A stretch of 64,000 bases of DNA. It comes from Camarhynchus parvulus. Its lineage: Eukaryota; Chordata; Aves; Passeriformes; Thraupidae. Position 1 is the first letter of the stretch; every line of letters begins with the position of its first letter. Under the pieces are notes generated by a model. It was not told the origin of the DNA. It worked only from the letters and a program-made list of their open reading frames with translations, and ran no database searches. The position numbers and the translations under genes were made by a program. Positions 12,917 through 25,200 of the stretch are shown in pieces. The stretch is taken from the NCBI RefSeq assembly GCF_901933205.1, contig NC_044573.1:61867993-61931992 (forward strand). Reading direction: 5' to 3'.

Positions 12917-13755
12917 GTATGGTTTGAAATCATTTCTTACTGGCTTCATTCAGCTTTTACTCACACTTCTGGCTCATTTCCCATTGTTTTCTATTAGGTT
13001 AATCCTATGCTTCTAGCTGCATTGTCCTTCTCTTAGTTGCTCAGTCACTATTTGCATGTTTCTACTTCTTCTGTATCTAACGTCTTGTGTGTCCAATATG
13101 TTCAGCATCCGGTATTACCTAAACTCATTTTCTGACAAATTAAATGTCTTGTTTGGTGGCCATCAGTGGTCTTTTTAAACAATTTAATGGAGTCCATATA
13201 TAACAGGACATAGTTATACTGCAATACAGAAAACTCAGGGAAGATATCATTCAATTGATTGCACATCAGTTTCAGAAGGTGGGGTAGATCTGTTTATTTT
13301 ATACAATCACAATTGAGACTTACAGTGACCAAACTGCAAAGCCATTATATCCATCTAAATAATGTTCCAATCATACATTCTCAGAAAGAATCTAAAATCC
13401 ACTAAGGTGTTGCTTCATGCAAAATATTTAAGTCATTCATTATTTTTTAGTAATCTCATTGCTACTGGAACTTAAGCTAGAAGCTGCCACATTCATGCAC
13501 TGATGATTTTTGCCTAACTTTTGATGAATTATTAAGGGTCCAAATCATCCATAGCTGATGCATACTGATTAATTTTCATTCTCAGCTGATTGCTCTGTGG
13601 CTAGTTGGGTGCAAGTGCTATAAGGGAATAATCTGAACTCCCAAATAAGTCATATTTTTTTCAGTATGTGCCCACCAGGACTTGGTTGACTGCATATTTG
13701 AGTGTATGATTCAGAGTTCTAGCACATCAAATTACTCTCTTTAATTAAATCTTAG
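12917..13755 (+). other. TRDN: Intron between exons C and D
   Basis: An 839-base intron, gtatgg to aatcttag. No repeat or candidate exon seen in it. Confidence 0.65.
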
Positions 13756-13818
13756 AAAAAACAGGAAAAAAGGAGAAAGCTCATGAGAAGACAGCTGTCC
13801 CTGAAATTAAAAAAGCAG
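13756..13818 (+). CDS. TRDN: TRDN exon D (63 bases), KEKE segment
   Basis: A 63-base exon from aatcttag to AAAGCAG|gtaaga. In phase 1 it reads E-KTGKKEKAHEKTAVPEIKKA plus one G. It has the same length and phase as exon C and a related charge pattern, consistent with origin by exon duplication. From memory it parallels KKKEKEDIKKKSEKETAID in human triadin. A second AG nine bases in (AAAAAACAG) could act as an alternative in-frame acceptor. The following intron is 20.6 kb if exon E comes next, or a splice to the candidate terminal exon at 16475 would end the protein there. Confidence 0.88.
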
Positions 13819-16474
13819 GTAAGAAATTGAACTCTGACTTTCTCTGCAATGATATCTGACTATTTAGTGTAATCACTTTCAAGTTTTAAGGATTTGAGAT
13901 AAGGGTGTATGTAGCTCATTATCATTCAAGAATCCAAGTGGAGAGATAGATAGATAAATAGATAGATTGATAGATCGATAGATTGATAGATAGATAGATA
14001 GATAGACAGATAGATAGATATCACAGTATATATATATATATAATGTTGATATTATATTATAGTATTATAGATATCTGTATATATATATACATGTAATTTC
14101 CTGTTCTATGATCTTGAGACTTTTACAAATATAATTTGTAAATATAAACACATTTACAAATAAATTACAAACACTGCTTTCACTCATGCACTAAATTTAT
14201 CAAGAGCATAACTAATTTCAAAAGCTACATGGCAAAGACTGAATGGAGAGTATATATTTTTCCATGAATTATTTTAAAAATACAGATTTTTAAAGTTATA
14301 AATGGAAATATTACCATATAAAAATAGATGGTTATTTTCTGAAGTTTTACTCATGCCCAGAAAAGAATTTTTTAAAAGTTTAAGTTAGTGAATATCCCAA
14401 ACCTAATTGATTGTTTCACGCATAGAAATATAAATATTTCAATAAGATTAGAAATTAGCAATTTGGGTCTTGTCTACACTAAAAATGCTATGCTTTTCTT
14501 CCGCATTATTTCAGTAAATCTGCAAGTATAGTTAATGTGGAAATGCAAAAGTGTCTCAGTAAATGACACAGCCTGCAAAACTGTCTCATTAAAATCAAGG
14601 AGAAACAAAATGTTCAGTGGTTGGTCACCATCTGAATAACTAGAAACACTGAGTCCAACTGATGCTTTATCTGTCACTTTCTATATAATATTCTATAAGC
14701 CCTCAAGTACTCAAATTAACCTTTCTGTAGATTAGTGCAATGCCTAAAGCCACGGAGAAAGGTTCAAAATAGGATGTAAATATTCAGGGCTATATTTACT
14801 ATGTCCTCAAGGCAAACCTTGCATTCTGTTTTTGAATTATTTAAATCTGTTGAATGTTATCAAAAGTTGAAAGTATCTGTATCCCATTGTTTACTAATAT
14901 TGTGATTTACATATGCAAATTTCAATAAGCAACTGGTTTCTTTTCCACTGAATCATATGTGAACTGAATAAGTTTTCTTATTCAAGCGTTTATGGATGGA
15001 AATAAAAATAGTAATTTATGTTTGGGAAAACATAAAAATGCACAGATTACCTGGGACAACTATCTTGGTAGCACCATATTTAAATATGTCTTTTATAATA
15101 GGGGGTTGTACACACTGGGGAAGGGATAGGGATGAAAGAGAATACTCTTTTACTAGTTAAGTTGCACATTTTAATGTATAAACACAGGTTTAAAAAGAAC
15201 ATAAGCTAACAATTCAAATATCTTTCATAACTTTATTCTGGTCCTAAGCTTGTATTTCACTTGAGAATACAGAATTGTAAAAGATTACATTTTATGGCAG
15301 AGCCGCAGCATAAAGTTATTAATATGTTCGTCTTCACAAGCAGTTGCTAAATCCAGTGAGTCATTCTTTGTAGCCTAATGCTAGAAAGACACAAATTAGA
15401 CAAACCAAGATATCTGCACATTTCTGTCCCTTTTATTAGCTCTGTAAGTTGCTGCATTTTTGGAGTTTACTAGCCTTTGTGTAAGAGGATGGTAATTCAT
15501 AATGTATTCTAGCTGCATCTGTTGCTGTTATTCCTCTTTCAGCTTGTTCTTCGAATGCATGTGCTCTTTCTACCTTTGGCAGCACCCATTGTTATCCCTA
15601 ATATGTTTTAAGCCTGAAATCATTGCCATATTTGATCAACAGAATAGTAGTGCATAGCCCAGATTTGAAATGAGGCACCTCGATGTCTTTACATAATTTG
15701 GACACAGAAAATCAACGTCAGACCATTTGTATCAGCAGAATACATAAGCATCCAAAAGCAAATAACACCTTCCAGTTTTCTTACCTTTTCTCTTTAAAAG
15801 GCTAGGCAGAGGCCATTGCATTGAAAATAAACTCCTCACCCTGGTTTTCAATCTCTTGCATTGCCTCTGAATGTCTCTGGTTTGGGTCGCATTTTGCTCC
15901 CCCTGACCTTTGCAATCCATGAAGCCGAGGTGTTTTCGGGGCAAGCAGCCTTGTCACTGCCACCCACACTCATCCCCACACCAGTGGGCTCCTTCTGCTC
16001 CAAGGTCCTCCTTGCACCCAAGTCCCACTGCTGCTCCACACCCTTGCACACTTTCTCCCAGAAGACTCATGTCTGGCTGGAGGCCCATTAACCAGGCATT
16101 CCCTATGGAGGAATGGTGGCATGTACAGGCTGTCAGGCTCAAGAGAGAGAGAAGAAGAGGTGCTCTGAAAGCACTAAGTGATAAAAACATCTCTAAAATA
16201 ATGTTCTGGGAGAAGCACTTTTCTATATTCTTCTCCATCTCTCTTGGTCTAACAAGGAATGCTTGTAATTGCAAATACTGAATATATTTTCAGATTAATA
16301 TTTTAGATTGGTCCTTTGGTCCAAGAGACAATTTTATCTCTACTGCTACCAGAATGGAGGTTTTTTTATTGCACTTCATTAACTGCATCCCTGTGATATA
16401 TTTATTTGCATGTCAGCTCACTCTTTCTCCAATTCTCTTGCCCTCTATTTCTCTCTCTCTCTCTCCCCCCCCAG
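13819..16474 (+). other. TRDN: Start of the 20.6-kb intron
   Basis: AT-rich sequence holding the GATA/TA microsatellite (13941-14042), a weak 15-base exon-like element (15341-15355) and, at 15730-15930, a segment with LTR-like signals. The 3' end is a long CT-rich tract (about 16420-16474) that serves as the acceptor of the candidate terminal exon. Confidence 0.6.
13941..14042. repeat. GATA microsatellite followed by TA repeat
   Basis: About 80 bases of (GATA)n with scattered changes to GATT, GATC and GACA, followed after a short gap by a (TA)n run. It lies 120 bases past the exon D donor. The interruptions suggest an old, partly decayed array; its length may still vary between individuals. 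Confidence 0.9.
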
Positions 16475-16557
16475 CCTCTGCTGCTGCAGAGGATCAAGAG
16501 TCATCTAATATGAAATGTCCTCAGTCTTTAGTACAGAGCAAACTGGATGATTCTTAA
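16475..16557 (+). CDS. TRDN: Candidate alternative terminal exon of TRDN
   Basis: An acceptor with an exceptionally long pyrimidine tract (ctctctctctctctcccccccccag type, from about 16420) is followed in the correct phase by an open frame. Read with a G from exon D it gives A-SAAAEDQESSNMKCPQS, then LVQSKLDDS and TAA at 16555-16557. There is no good in-phase donor before the stop, so it would be a last exon. The tail is polar and acidic, with one Cys, unlike the Lys-rich repeats. Mammalian triadin makes short isoforms through alternative terminal exons, so the idea fits the family. The nearest polyadenylation-like signals are a weak GATAAA at 16581 and an ATTAAA near 17424. It could also be a chance acceptor. 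Confidence 0.45.
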
Positions 16558-17815
16558 TTAGCTTTTAAAAATGCTTTATAGATAAAACCACATTAATCTT
16601 CTGACCTTCAGCTCATACAAAAGCATTGTGTTAATTGTCCTGAAAAATAGATAATTCCATTGTTACAAACTCAGAGGTCTAACTTAAACAAACATAATCA
16701 TCAGAAACAAGGGTCTGGCACAGTCAGACTTCAAAACCTTTTACAACAATCTATCCAGTGCTACTCTGGATAGAGAAGGAGCTGCATCTCCAAATCCACT
16801 TTAAGGGGCTTGCTACACCTCAGCAGATATAAACCTTTGCCAGGCTCTCCCAAAGTTTGTTCTGGTGCTTGGGACATATCAGACCAGGGGGCTCCAGTCT
16901 GCAATCTGACTGAGAAAAGGGACCCTCTGTGTTAAAACTTTAGTGTCCAACCCTACATGAAAATGAATATACAGAGTCTGGTGCTTTCAGGCACTAATAC
17001 TTGCAGATTTTTTCCTGATGGTCCCTTTTCCAGAGTCTGGAGCTTCTCTTCTCCTTCTTGAATGAACTTTCCTAGAAATTATATTCACACCAGCCTTTGT
17101 CTTTGTTGCAAACTCCTTTCCCACTTTATTTTGGTTCTCAAAAAAAAATCACATAGGTAAAATGAGTTTATGGAGCAATAACGGTGGCCTGGATCATCAC
17201 ATCATTTCCTACCTACAATTCTGCTTCAACTGTCATTAATGATCTGGCTGTTATTCTTGAAGTTTTTTGGTAACAGATCTGATAACTGCTTTAGGAAGTC
17301 AGCGTCTTTTTCTCCACTTTCCATATGGGGAAGTTCAGGTACAGAATGCAATTCAGGCCAGTTGTCCACATATTTATCTTCTGTTTACACATATCTTCTG
17401 AAAGCTAAACCAATGCTAGCTGAATTAAAGATCCCAAATTTTTGTACACTTTCACTATTTCCCTTGTGATAACCCAGAGACATCACACAATGCAACTAAT
17501 GTCTAGGAAGAAAATATTTTGCTAAAATCATAAAGATTTATCAGCAGGACTGGTGTCCAAGAACCCCTTGGTTCTGGCCTCAGTGACAAATATTTTAAGG
17601 CCACCACACTTAAGTACCTCCCTGAACAGTTCTGGTGTGCAGATCTGCTTGTCCCAGACCAGGGAGCATGATCTGACTTCCATTTTGCTGTGTTGGTGTA
17701 CGCATCCTCCCAACAGAGCATAGAAGCCCCTACAAAGGAGCATTGGAGCCACTCCACAAATAAAGGAACTAGCTTGCAGTGGTTGCACACATTTTTTTGG
17801 GGTGCATCTCCCACA

Positions 17816-18772
17816 CAATCACAGAATTATTTAGGTTGGGAAAGACCTTTAAGATTATTGAGTCCGACTACTAATATAGCACTGCCAGGTCACACTAAAC
17901 TGTATCCCTACACATTTGAAAATCTGAAAATCTTTTAAATACCTTCAGAGCTGGTGACTGAACCATTCCCCTGGGCAGCCAGCTCCAGGGCTTAACCACC
18001 ATTTCAGTGAAGAAATTTTTCACAATATCCAATCGAAATCCCCCTAAACAGCTTGAGTCCGTTCCCTCCTGTCCTATTGCTTGATAATTGGGAGAAGAGA
18101 CCAACATCCATCTCACTGAAACCTCCTTTCAGGTAGTTGTAGAGAGCAATAAGGTCCTACCTTAAGCTTCCTGTTCTCCAAGTTAAACAACCCCAGCCAC
18201 TCCTCATAAGGTTTGTGGTCCAGACCCTTCACCAGCTCTGTCTCTCCTCTCTGGATACACTCCAGTACCTCAATGACTTTCTTGAAGTGAGGGGCCCAAA
18301 ACTGCTCAGAAGTTTCAAGGTATGGCCTCAGCAATGCTAAGTGCAGAGGGATAATCTCTTCCCTAGTCTTGCCAGCCACACTATTGCTGATGAAGGTCAG
18401 GATACCATCAGCCTTCTCGGCCAGCTGGACACACTCCTGGCTTACTTTCAGCTGGCTGTCAACCATCATCCCCATGTATTTTAGTGCCAGTCAGTTTTCC
18501 AGCCATTCTTCCAACAGCCTGTAGCACTGCATGGAGTTGTTGCGACCCAGGTGCAGGACCTGTCACCTGGCCTTGTTGAACTTCATACAATTGGCCTCAT
18601 TGAACCTCATACAATTGGCCTCGGCCCATCAATTCAGTCTGCCCAAATCCCTCTCCAGAACTTTCCTGCCCTCCAGCAGATCAACACTCCTGCCCAACTT
18701 GTTATTGTCCAAAAAGTTGACTGAGGAGCACCTGTCCTTTCATCCAGATCATTGATAAAGATATTAATGTGG
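17816..18772 (-). mobile_element. CR1 LINE, 5'-truncated, minus strand
   Basis: Read on the minus strand, this ends with the CR1 3' region (right-hand boundary of the element at 17816: TTTAGGTTGGGAAAGACC and ATCACAGAAT in plus orientation). Upstream it contains the C-terminal part of the CR1 reverse-transcriptase ORF: SQECVQLAEKADGIL, PYLETSEQFWAPHFKK, HKPYEEWLGLFNLE. The 5' part of the element is missing. Frameshifts break the frame between the 120-codon piece (18113-18475) and the last part (17895-18116). A 24-base tandem duplication sits inside it at 18576-18623. It is a dead copy lying antisense in the intron. Confidence 0.93.
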
Positions 18773-20785
18773 TAAAGATATATCTATGACGCATGATACT
18801 GTTTCACACCAGGCAGTGTTAGCAGAGCAGGGGAGTGGTGATATGTCTCTTTAGATACCACAGTAAATCTTTGCCTCCTGAATAGGAAGAGCTCTGGGAG
18901 CTTAAAATTACAGACACCAAGCTACATTTTAACTATGGCACTGTGATAACCAAGTGAAGTCTCTCCGCAGTCGTGAAAGAAGCAAACAAAAAGTTTATCT
19001 TGGACATAAAAATTTAAAACAATATCTTATGACTGCCACAAAACTGGGATAACCAGGTTATTCTCACTACTCTGTTGCCCAGTGAGATCAAGACAGCAAG
19101 AAAGTCTGTCTTTAAGTTTGTCTTCTTGGAGGAAGAATGTTAGTAGTAGGGAGAGCGGTGTGGAGGTGACCAGACAAGAAGCTAACATAACTGACCATGT
19201 GCCAGCAAATTTTTACATGGGTTGATCACAGATGCATTTTCTTTAAAAGACAGTCCTTGTAATTTGAAAATAAATCCACAATAGTTTAATGGGAAATGGA
19301 GGGCAAATACCATTTTATACACCAATAGTATCTTCTTTGTTATTGCCCTCTATACAGGCAGGGAGAGAAATTCCTTCAATCATTTTTAAATTCCTGCTCT
19401 AAACAGTAATTTAAAAAATGCATTTAATTTTGCGGCTACCTTGTCTCAGCTTCTACCTTTTCAGTCTTGATATTAAGCCTTCCATTACAATAAAAGAACC
19501 ACTACTGACACCTGGTGGCAAATTATCTTTTTCTTTCAATCCATATGCCTGAGGGGTTTTTTTGTTGTTTGCTTTAAAATGTGGCTATTTAAAAAGAGTT
19601 TGCTGAAGTAATGATGAACCTACTACTTACCTCCCCATTCCGCTTATCCTACTGCTTTCATGGCTAGAAATATGTTAGAATGTCATCTAAATGTAACACT
19701 ATTCTCAGAATAATAATTTTGGAATGTAAATACTTTCAGTACAGCCAGAGAAGTATAAATTAATTTTAATATGCCTTATGACAAAAGCTATAACTAAGGA
19801 AAAAAACATGCTTGGCTAACCCACTAATCTAGAGAATTAGATGCATACCACACATCCTGAAAAGCTTTGGGCTGATCTAACTGCAATAGATTGAATGTTT
19901 CATCAGGGATACAAATATTGATCCTAGGTTTTTCCTGATGAGCAAGTGGGCTGTAGGAAGACATTTGTAGGAAGACATCTCTGTTGCCTCTCAAGAGCAG
20001 GGTTTGAAACTCCTCACTCTACCCTGCCCACTGCCAGGAGTGTATTTCCAACAGAGTGTCTGACGACGTTAAGCAGCCCAGCTTGGACACTGTGATGTGG
20101 CTCATGTTCCCTTGTGTGAGAGATGACACATGACAGATGCCAGCAGATGGGAGGATGATGTGTGTTTCAGAGGCGGCCACTATGTAAGGTCTGCAACAGC
20201 CAGTGAGATGTAGAGGCTGTCACAACTTAGATTGCTTACAAGGAAAAAATGGAATTGTGAAATTAGAACAAGAGAACCTATGGTATTTTGAAAGTGGTTG
20301 GTCACATATAGAAAATGAAACATGTTTATTCACAAATTTTCTTTCTTATTAAACAAATTCTGAGGAAAAGGTAAAAAACTGAGTCACTTAGGAACTGGAC
20401 TGCACATGTAAGTGCTATGATGCATTTTGGATTGATCAAATGTGTTTTCAGAATGGCTGCTACAACAAGTAAAAGGTAGGAGTTTTGAGTGTTAGAACCA
20501 TGTCTGACTCTTTTTTTAACCTTTTTATTTTTAATTATGAGACGACACTGTATTGAGTTGACCCTGGCCAGCTGCTAAACACCCAAACAGCCTCTCATTC
20601 AGTCCCCTCTTATCAACATGAAGGGGAGGAGAACAGAAAGATCAAAAATGAGAAAACTCATGGGTTTTCAAATTATGTGATCACTCACCACCTTGTCAAG
20701 CAGACCAGTGCCCAACCAGTTGAAGCAAAGGACACCCTTTCCCTGTTCTTCCTCTATTCTCAATTGTTATTGCTGAGCATGGTAT

Positions 20786-20834
20786 TATATGGTAGGGAGT
20801 ACACGTCTGTATTTGGTGTATTCCCTACCATATA
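20786..20834. repeat. Inverted repeat, 19-base arms
   Basis: tatatggtagggagtacac and gtgtattccctaccatata pair at 18 of 19 positions (the remaining pair is a G opposite T) around an 11-base loop. No flanking transposon recognised. Confidence 0.88.
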
Positions 20835-21949
20835 TTCCCTGTAATTTGGTTCAGATGTTCCAGCTGCGTCCTCTCCCAGTCTTTTCCTAGTAGTAGGCAC
20901 AGACAGAGTGGGGAAAAGAAAAAGCTCTGATGCTGTGCAAGCACTGCTTGACAATAACCTAAACTCAAGTTTGCCAACAAGGTCTAACAATGAGTAACAA
21001 ATCCAAACCACAGCATCATACAGGCTGCTATGAAGGAAATTACCTTCTCCCTCCTAGTTGAATCCAAACCAGTTGAACCCAAATACAGTTTCCATTTATT
21101 TGGAGCTAAATTTAGAAAGATTAGGAGAAGAGACAAATGTAAAAATTAAGCAAGAGAAATGATAAGCAATGAGTTGCTTTGTGATTCCTCATGCAGATGA
21201 ATGTATGAGAGCAATAATTAAAAAAAACAATGTGTGTTTTGAGTGTTATGAGTTTAGAGCTGTTTTAGGAATGAACCACATTAAAGCACACACACACACA
21301 AATCAAAGGGGAAACTTAATGACCTTAGAACTGTGTGATCCTCCTCTAAGTTGTTTCTTCCCAATATTCTTTTGACAGTTTTCTCTGCTAGACTGCTCAT
21401 CCATCTATACATTTCTGCAGAGGTTTGGCTTCATGTGGGTTCATACAGCCTTTAGCAAAGCCCCTGGCTCTGATTTCATCTTAATCACGATTTCAATTGG
21501 TAATATCATTATAAGAATCAATGCCCATACACAAAAGCCTATAAAAACCACCTTGTTTTCCCAGATGGATAACTGCAGCTTCAGGTTTCATCTCCTCTTC
21601 TACAGGCCAATCCATTCCTGACTAATAACTTGCTATGACCCTATTCTGCATGTTGGGCCCATTCTTATTTTTCACTTCCTACTGCTGTTCTCCGGCATCC
21701 TATTCATAATTCACTTCCAGTTTCCTGACATTTTTTCATTAGCAGGTGCTTCTCCTTTCACAAACTATGCATGCAGCCACCAGCACTGGCAGCATTTACT
21801 AACCCACAGAAATGCTGGATTAGGATTCCTGCACAGTTACCAGCAAGAGACGTAATTTATTCTTTTTTCTCTTACACAAACAGGGTTTAGGGGCATCTCT
21901 TAACTTTGATAACAATTTCCTGTTCATGGGGCTTTGTACAACAAAATCA

Positions 21950-22225
21950 CAGAAAGAGGAGATGGAAATGACCTACTAGGTCATCTAATCCTTCCTTCTG
22001 GCAATGCAGGATAATTCCTTACAGAATATCTTCAAGGGCTTTAACCAGTTTAGTTTTAAATGTCTGAAGTAACTAGGCCTCCATCAATTCCCACAGAAGA
22101 TTATTCTATAACCTCATAGATCTCACAGTTAAGAAGTATTTCATTCCAGTCTGCCTAAATTTTCCCTTGCTTAATTTTATCCCGTTACTCAGACTTATGT
22201 TCTCTTGTGACACCCAAATATAGTC
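21950..22225 (-). mobile_element. Old CR1-type LINE fragment, minus strand
   Basis: The plus strand reads tcacagaaagaggagatgg, then tctaatccttccttctggc, a segment about a bad-prognosis array of short matches to the CR1 3' end: ttcccacagaagattattc, agatctcacagttaagaag and taaattttcccttgcttaa. This pattern (attention to the 'set of patients' style seen in other CR1 tails) corresponds to the C-terminal coding end and 3' region of an older CR1 subfamily. It is much more diverged than the other copies in the window, so it predates them. No frame remains open. Subfamily is not decidable by eye. Confidence 0.7.
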
Positions 22226-25200
22226 TTTCTAACCTCAGGGCCCAGTTCCCTACTGTCTCATGTTATATTGGCACTCACATTTACATCTGGAAGGTAGCTT
22301 ATAACTGACAAGGTGAATGGAAATCGAGGTTGATACTTTTTCATACAGACACGAAATTATAAACCTTGTAACAGGGGACACTGACCATGGCCACACATCA
22401 CCTATCTATAAAGCACTGAAGAGACTGGAAGTTGCATGTAAAATTGGAGGAAGAACAAAAAGAAGTCACTTGAGTTATTTACAAAGTAAGGATTTTTTTT
22501 TTCCACATAGACGAATAAATTATTCAATTCATCTCTTCAGAAAGAGGTGACTTGGTTATTGTGGATACTAAATACCTTTGCAGAAAAAAAAAAAAAAAAA
22601 AGGATTCTGCCTACAATAGCTCCCTTTAATATAGTAGGGACAGTTAAACAAGAATGAATGACTGAGAGCTGAAGCTAACTGAATCTCGACTGAAAATGAG
22701 GTACAGGTTCTTAACACTAAGAGTGATAAACTACCGCAGCACAGGGTGGATATTGCTTTCCCTGGTGTCTGCAGAAGATGATTGTTTACCTAATGAAAAA
22801 TACACACCAGCTGAAAAGGTGCCTAGCTGAAATATAGGAGTTTCTGACAACAAAATGTCAGACCAGAGAGCCTGATGGTGTGTTCTAGCCCTGAGCATTA
22901 CAGAAGTAAACCCTCAGAGATATGCATAATAAGCTAAAAGAGAATGTAGAGAAGAGTCAATGCAGGAATTCAGCTGGAGACAACTGCCTTGCAGGCTCTT
23001 TCCTAACTGGCATTTCCAGAAATCCTCAAGACACATATGACTATTTAAAAATGAAATTGTATCTCCCCAAACAGATAATAACTTGACAATAAAAACAGGG
23101 TCACAGTGAGGGAGAAGAGAAAAAAATCTGGAAGAATAGAGATGCAAACACAGCAGAGAGACAATTACTGTGGTCTTCATATGACTTGTTAAGACAAAAG
23201 GCAGTTCAAACATGTCCTTCAAAGCACTTGGTGAACTTTGAATTCTATGCTCCATCATCATCAATGACTGACAACATGATTTTCAAGCATGCCTAAAGAT
23301 GCAGCATGTATACCCTGGTGGATATAGAAACACATCACGGGAGGCCAGACACACAACTCCCATTGATTTTCTGTGAGAACTGAGCTCCTAAATACCTCTT
23401 CTGCTTTTATAACAAGGACTGAGTCTGCAAAGTCACCATGGTGTTTCTGTGCCCTATTACCTATTGAAAGAGTTTTTCAACTGGGAATGGTAACATTAAT
23501 CTATACCAGAAGAAAAAAACCAAACACTTGTACCATTCCAGGACATGGTTGGCTTTCAGCGTTCAAAATACAGAAATTAGATGAAAGAAAGAGCTAGAAA
23601 AAAGTTTTTCCTACCTTCTCCTTGTTTCTCCTTCACCTCACAATAAGAACTGACTCAGTCTTAAGATTGACTCTCCATTGCAATTGATGAGGTGACTCTC
23701 AGGTAGAAGACTCAACTCCAGTGTACTTTAGTAGGAATCAGCTTTAGTGGAAATTGATCCTTTCCCATGCTTGCCCACTGTCATGTGAAAAAGGAAGATT
23801 TTCTTAAACCCTTAACGTTTGATTAGTCTGACCATGTCCCAAGAAAACTGAGACTCTTGTGCCCAACGAGCCTGTCAGTGTCTGTGGGAGGATGACTTCT
23901 AAGAGAATAGAGATAGTGCTGAAGGCAATCTCGCCCTTGAGGAGTTGCAGCTGTACTAATTACCAAAGAGCAGGAACAGCCTTGCCCTTAATAGATCACA
24001 TCTCTGTCGAATAAGGATGAGTGTTATAAAAGAGTGGGTTAGCTGGGTGAGAGGAGAGTTGGGGTTGGTTGGCTGTGCTGTGAGGTGCAAGGGACAGGAG
24101 GGAGTCACCTGGTGGTGAGGAAGAAGGAGAAGAGTCAGCATTGGGAGGAGCTGCTTGTGAGAACTCGCAGAGAGAAAGTATGGGATCTTTACAGTAGAAT
24201 GATAAACTGATGGTGATAGTCAGTTCCTATCCACTGTTGACTGGTGCCAAGCACCGATCAGGATCAGTGTCCCATTATGGGGACTCTCCACTGAGCATTT
24301 CACCAGATCAGAGGGTGCTTGGACTGATTTGTTCAGGGTCACGTGCCAAACAGAGAGACCCCGTCCTGGCTCTCCACATCCTTACCTCTGCCAGTGACTG
24401 CTAGCACCCATTAAGGACTCCCATTAACAGTTCATAGAATAGCATTCCATTAATAAAATTGTGACAGTTTTAGGTTGAAGGATTGCCAGTGATAATGTCT
24501 GACTGCAAAAATATATTCAAAGCAATGTACTGAGGAGATCATTGGGCGTGCATTGAATACAGCTCCTACCCAATATGTTTCCCTGTGGGGGAGAAGAGAG
24601 GTTCAGGCCATTGACTGAGCTCAGAAGTTATGATGGAGTCTTCCCTAATTTCTGGTGATTCTTAATTTACTTTTGTATTTATGTACATTCAGGCAGAGCT
24701 TGAGTGAGTTTGGTCATGCATCTGCCTTTACTCAGTGAGGGGTGGTGATAACTTGGTATCTCAGTATAATATCTGAGATAATATCTTGGGACTGGGACAT
24801 GCATCAGTCCAAGGGAAGTGATTTTTACCAGAGTTGCTGACTTAACAGCAGGTCTTCCTCCTTAATGTCTCTTGGTTTTCAGCTCTTATGTGGCTTATCC
24901 ACTAGAAAGTACCACTGAATTCCCTCCTCTGTAAGGGTCTTGACAGAATCTGGCTGCAGTCTCCACTCCAATCCACCCTCTTTTTAGTCCCCCTCAGATT
25001 GTACTGTGTGAGAGGGGTTGGGTATGTTGACCACATTCCATCCAGGGAATAACAACAGTATTTCCCCCTGTAATTTCCATATTGGAAATATTTTTATTTA
25101 CTTGCCATCCCTCCCCCTGCCCCCCCCCCAATATGTTGTACAAAGAGATCTCCAGCACAGAAAGAGGTGAGTATTCACTGTCTGCTGCAGCTGCCCTGTC

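Noticed and set aside
15861..16281. Overlapping open frames on both strands near 16 kb
   Set aside because: They follow from locally higher GC and few stops; no domain, no start context, and no link to the exon phase.
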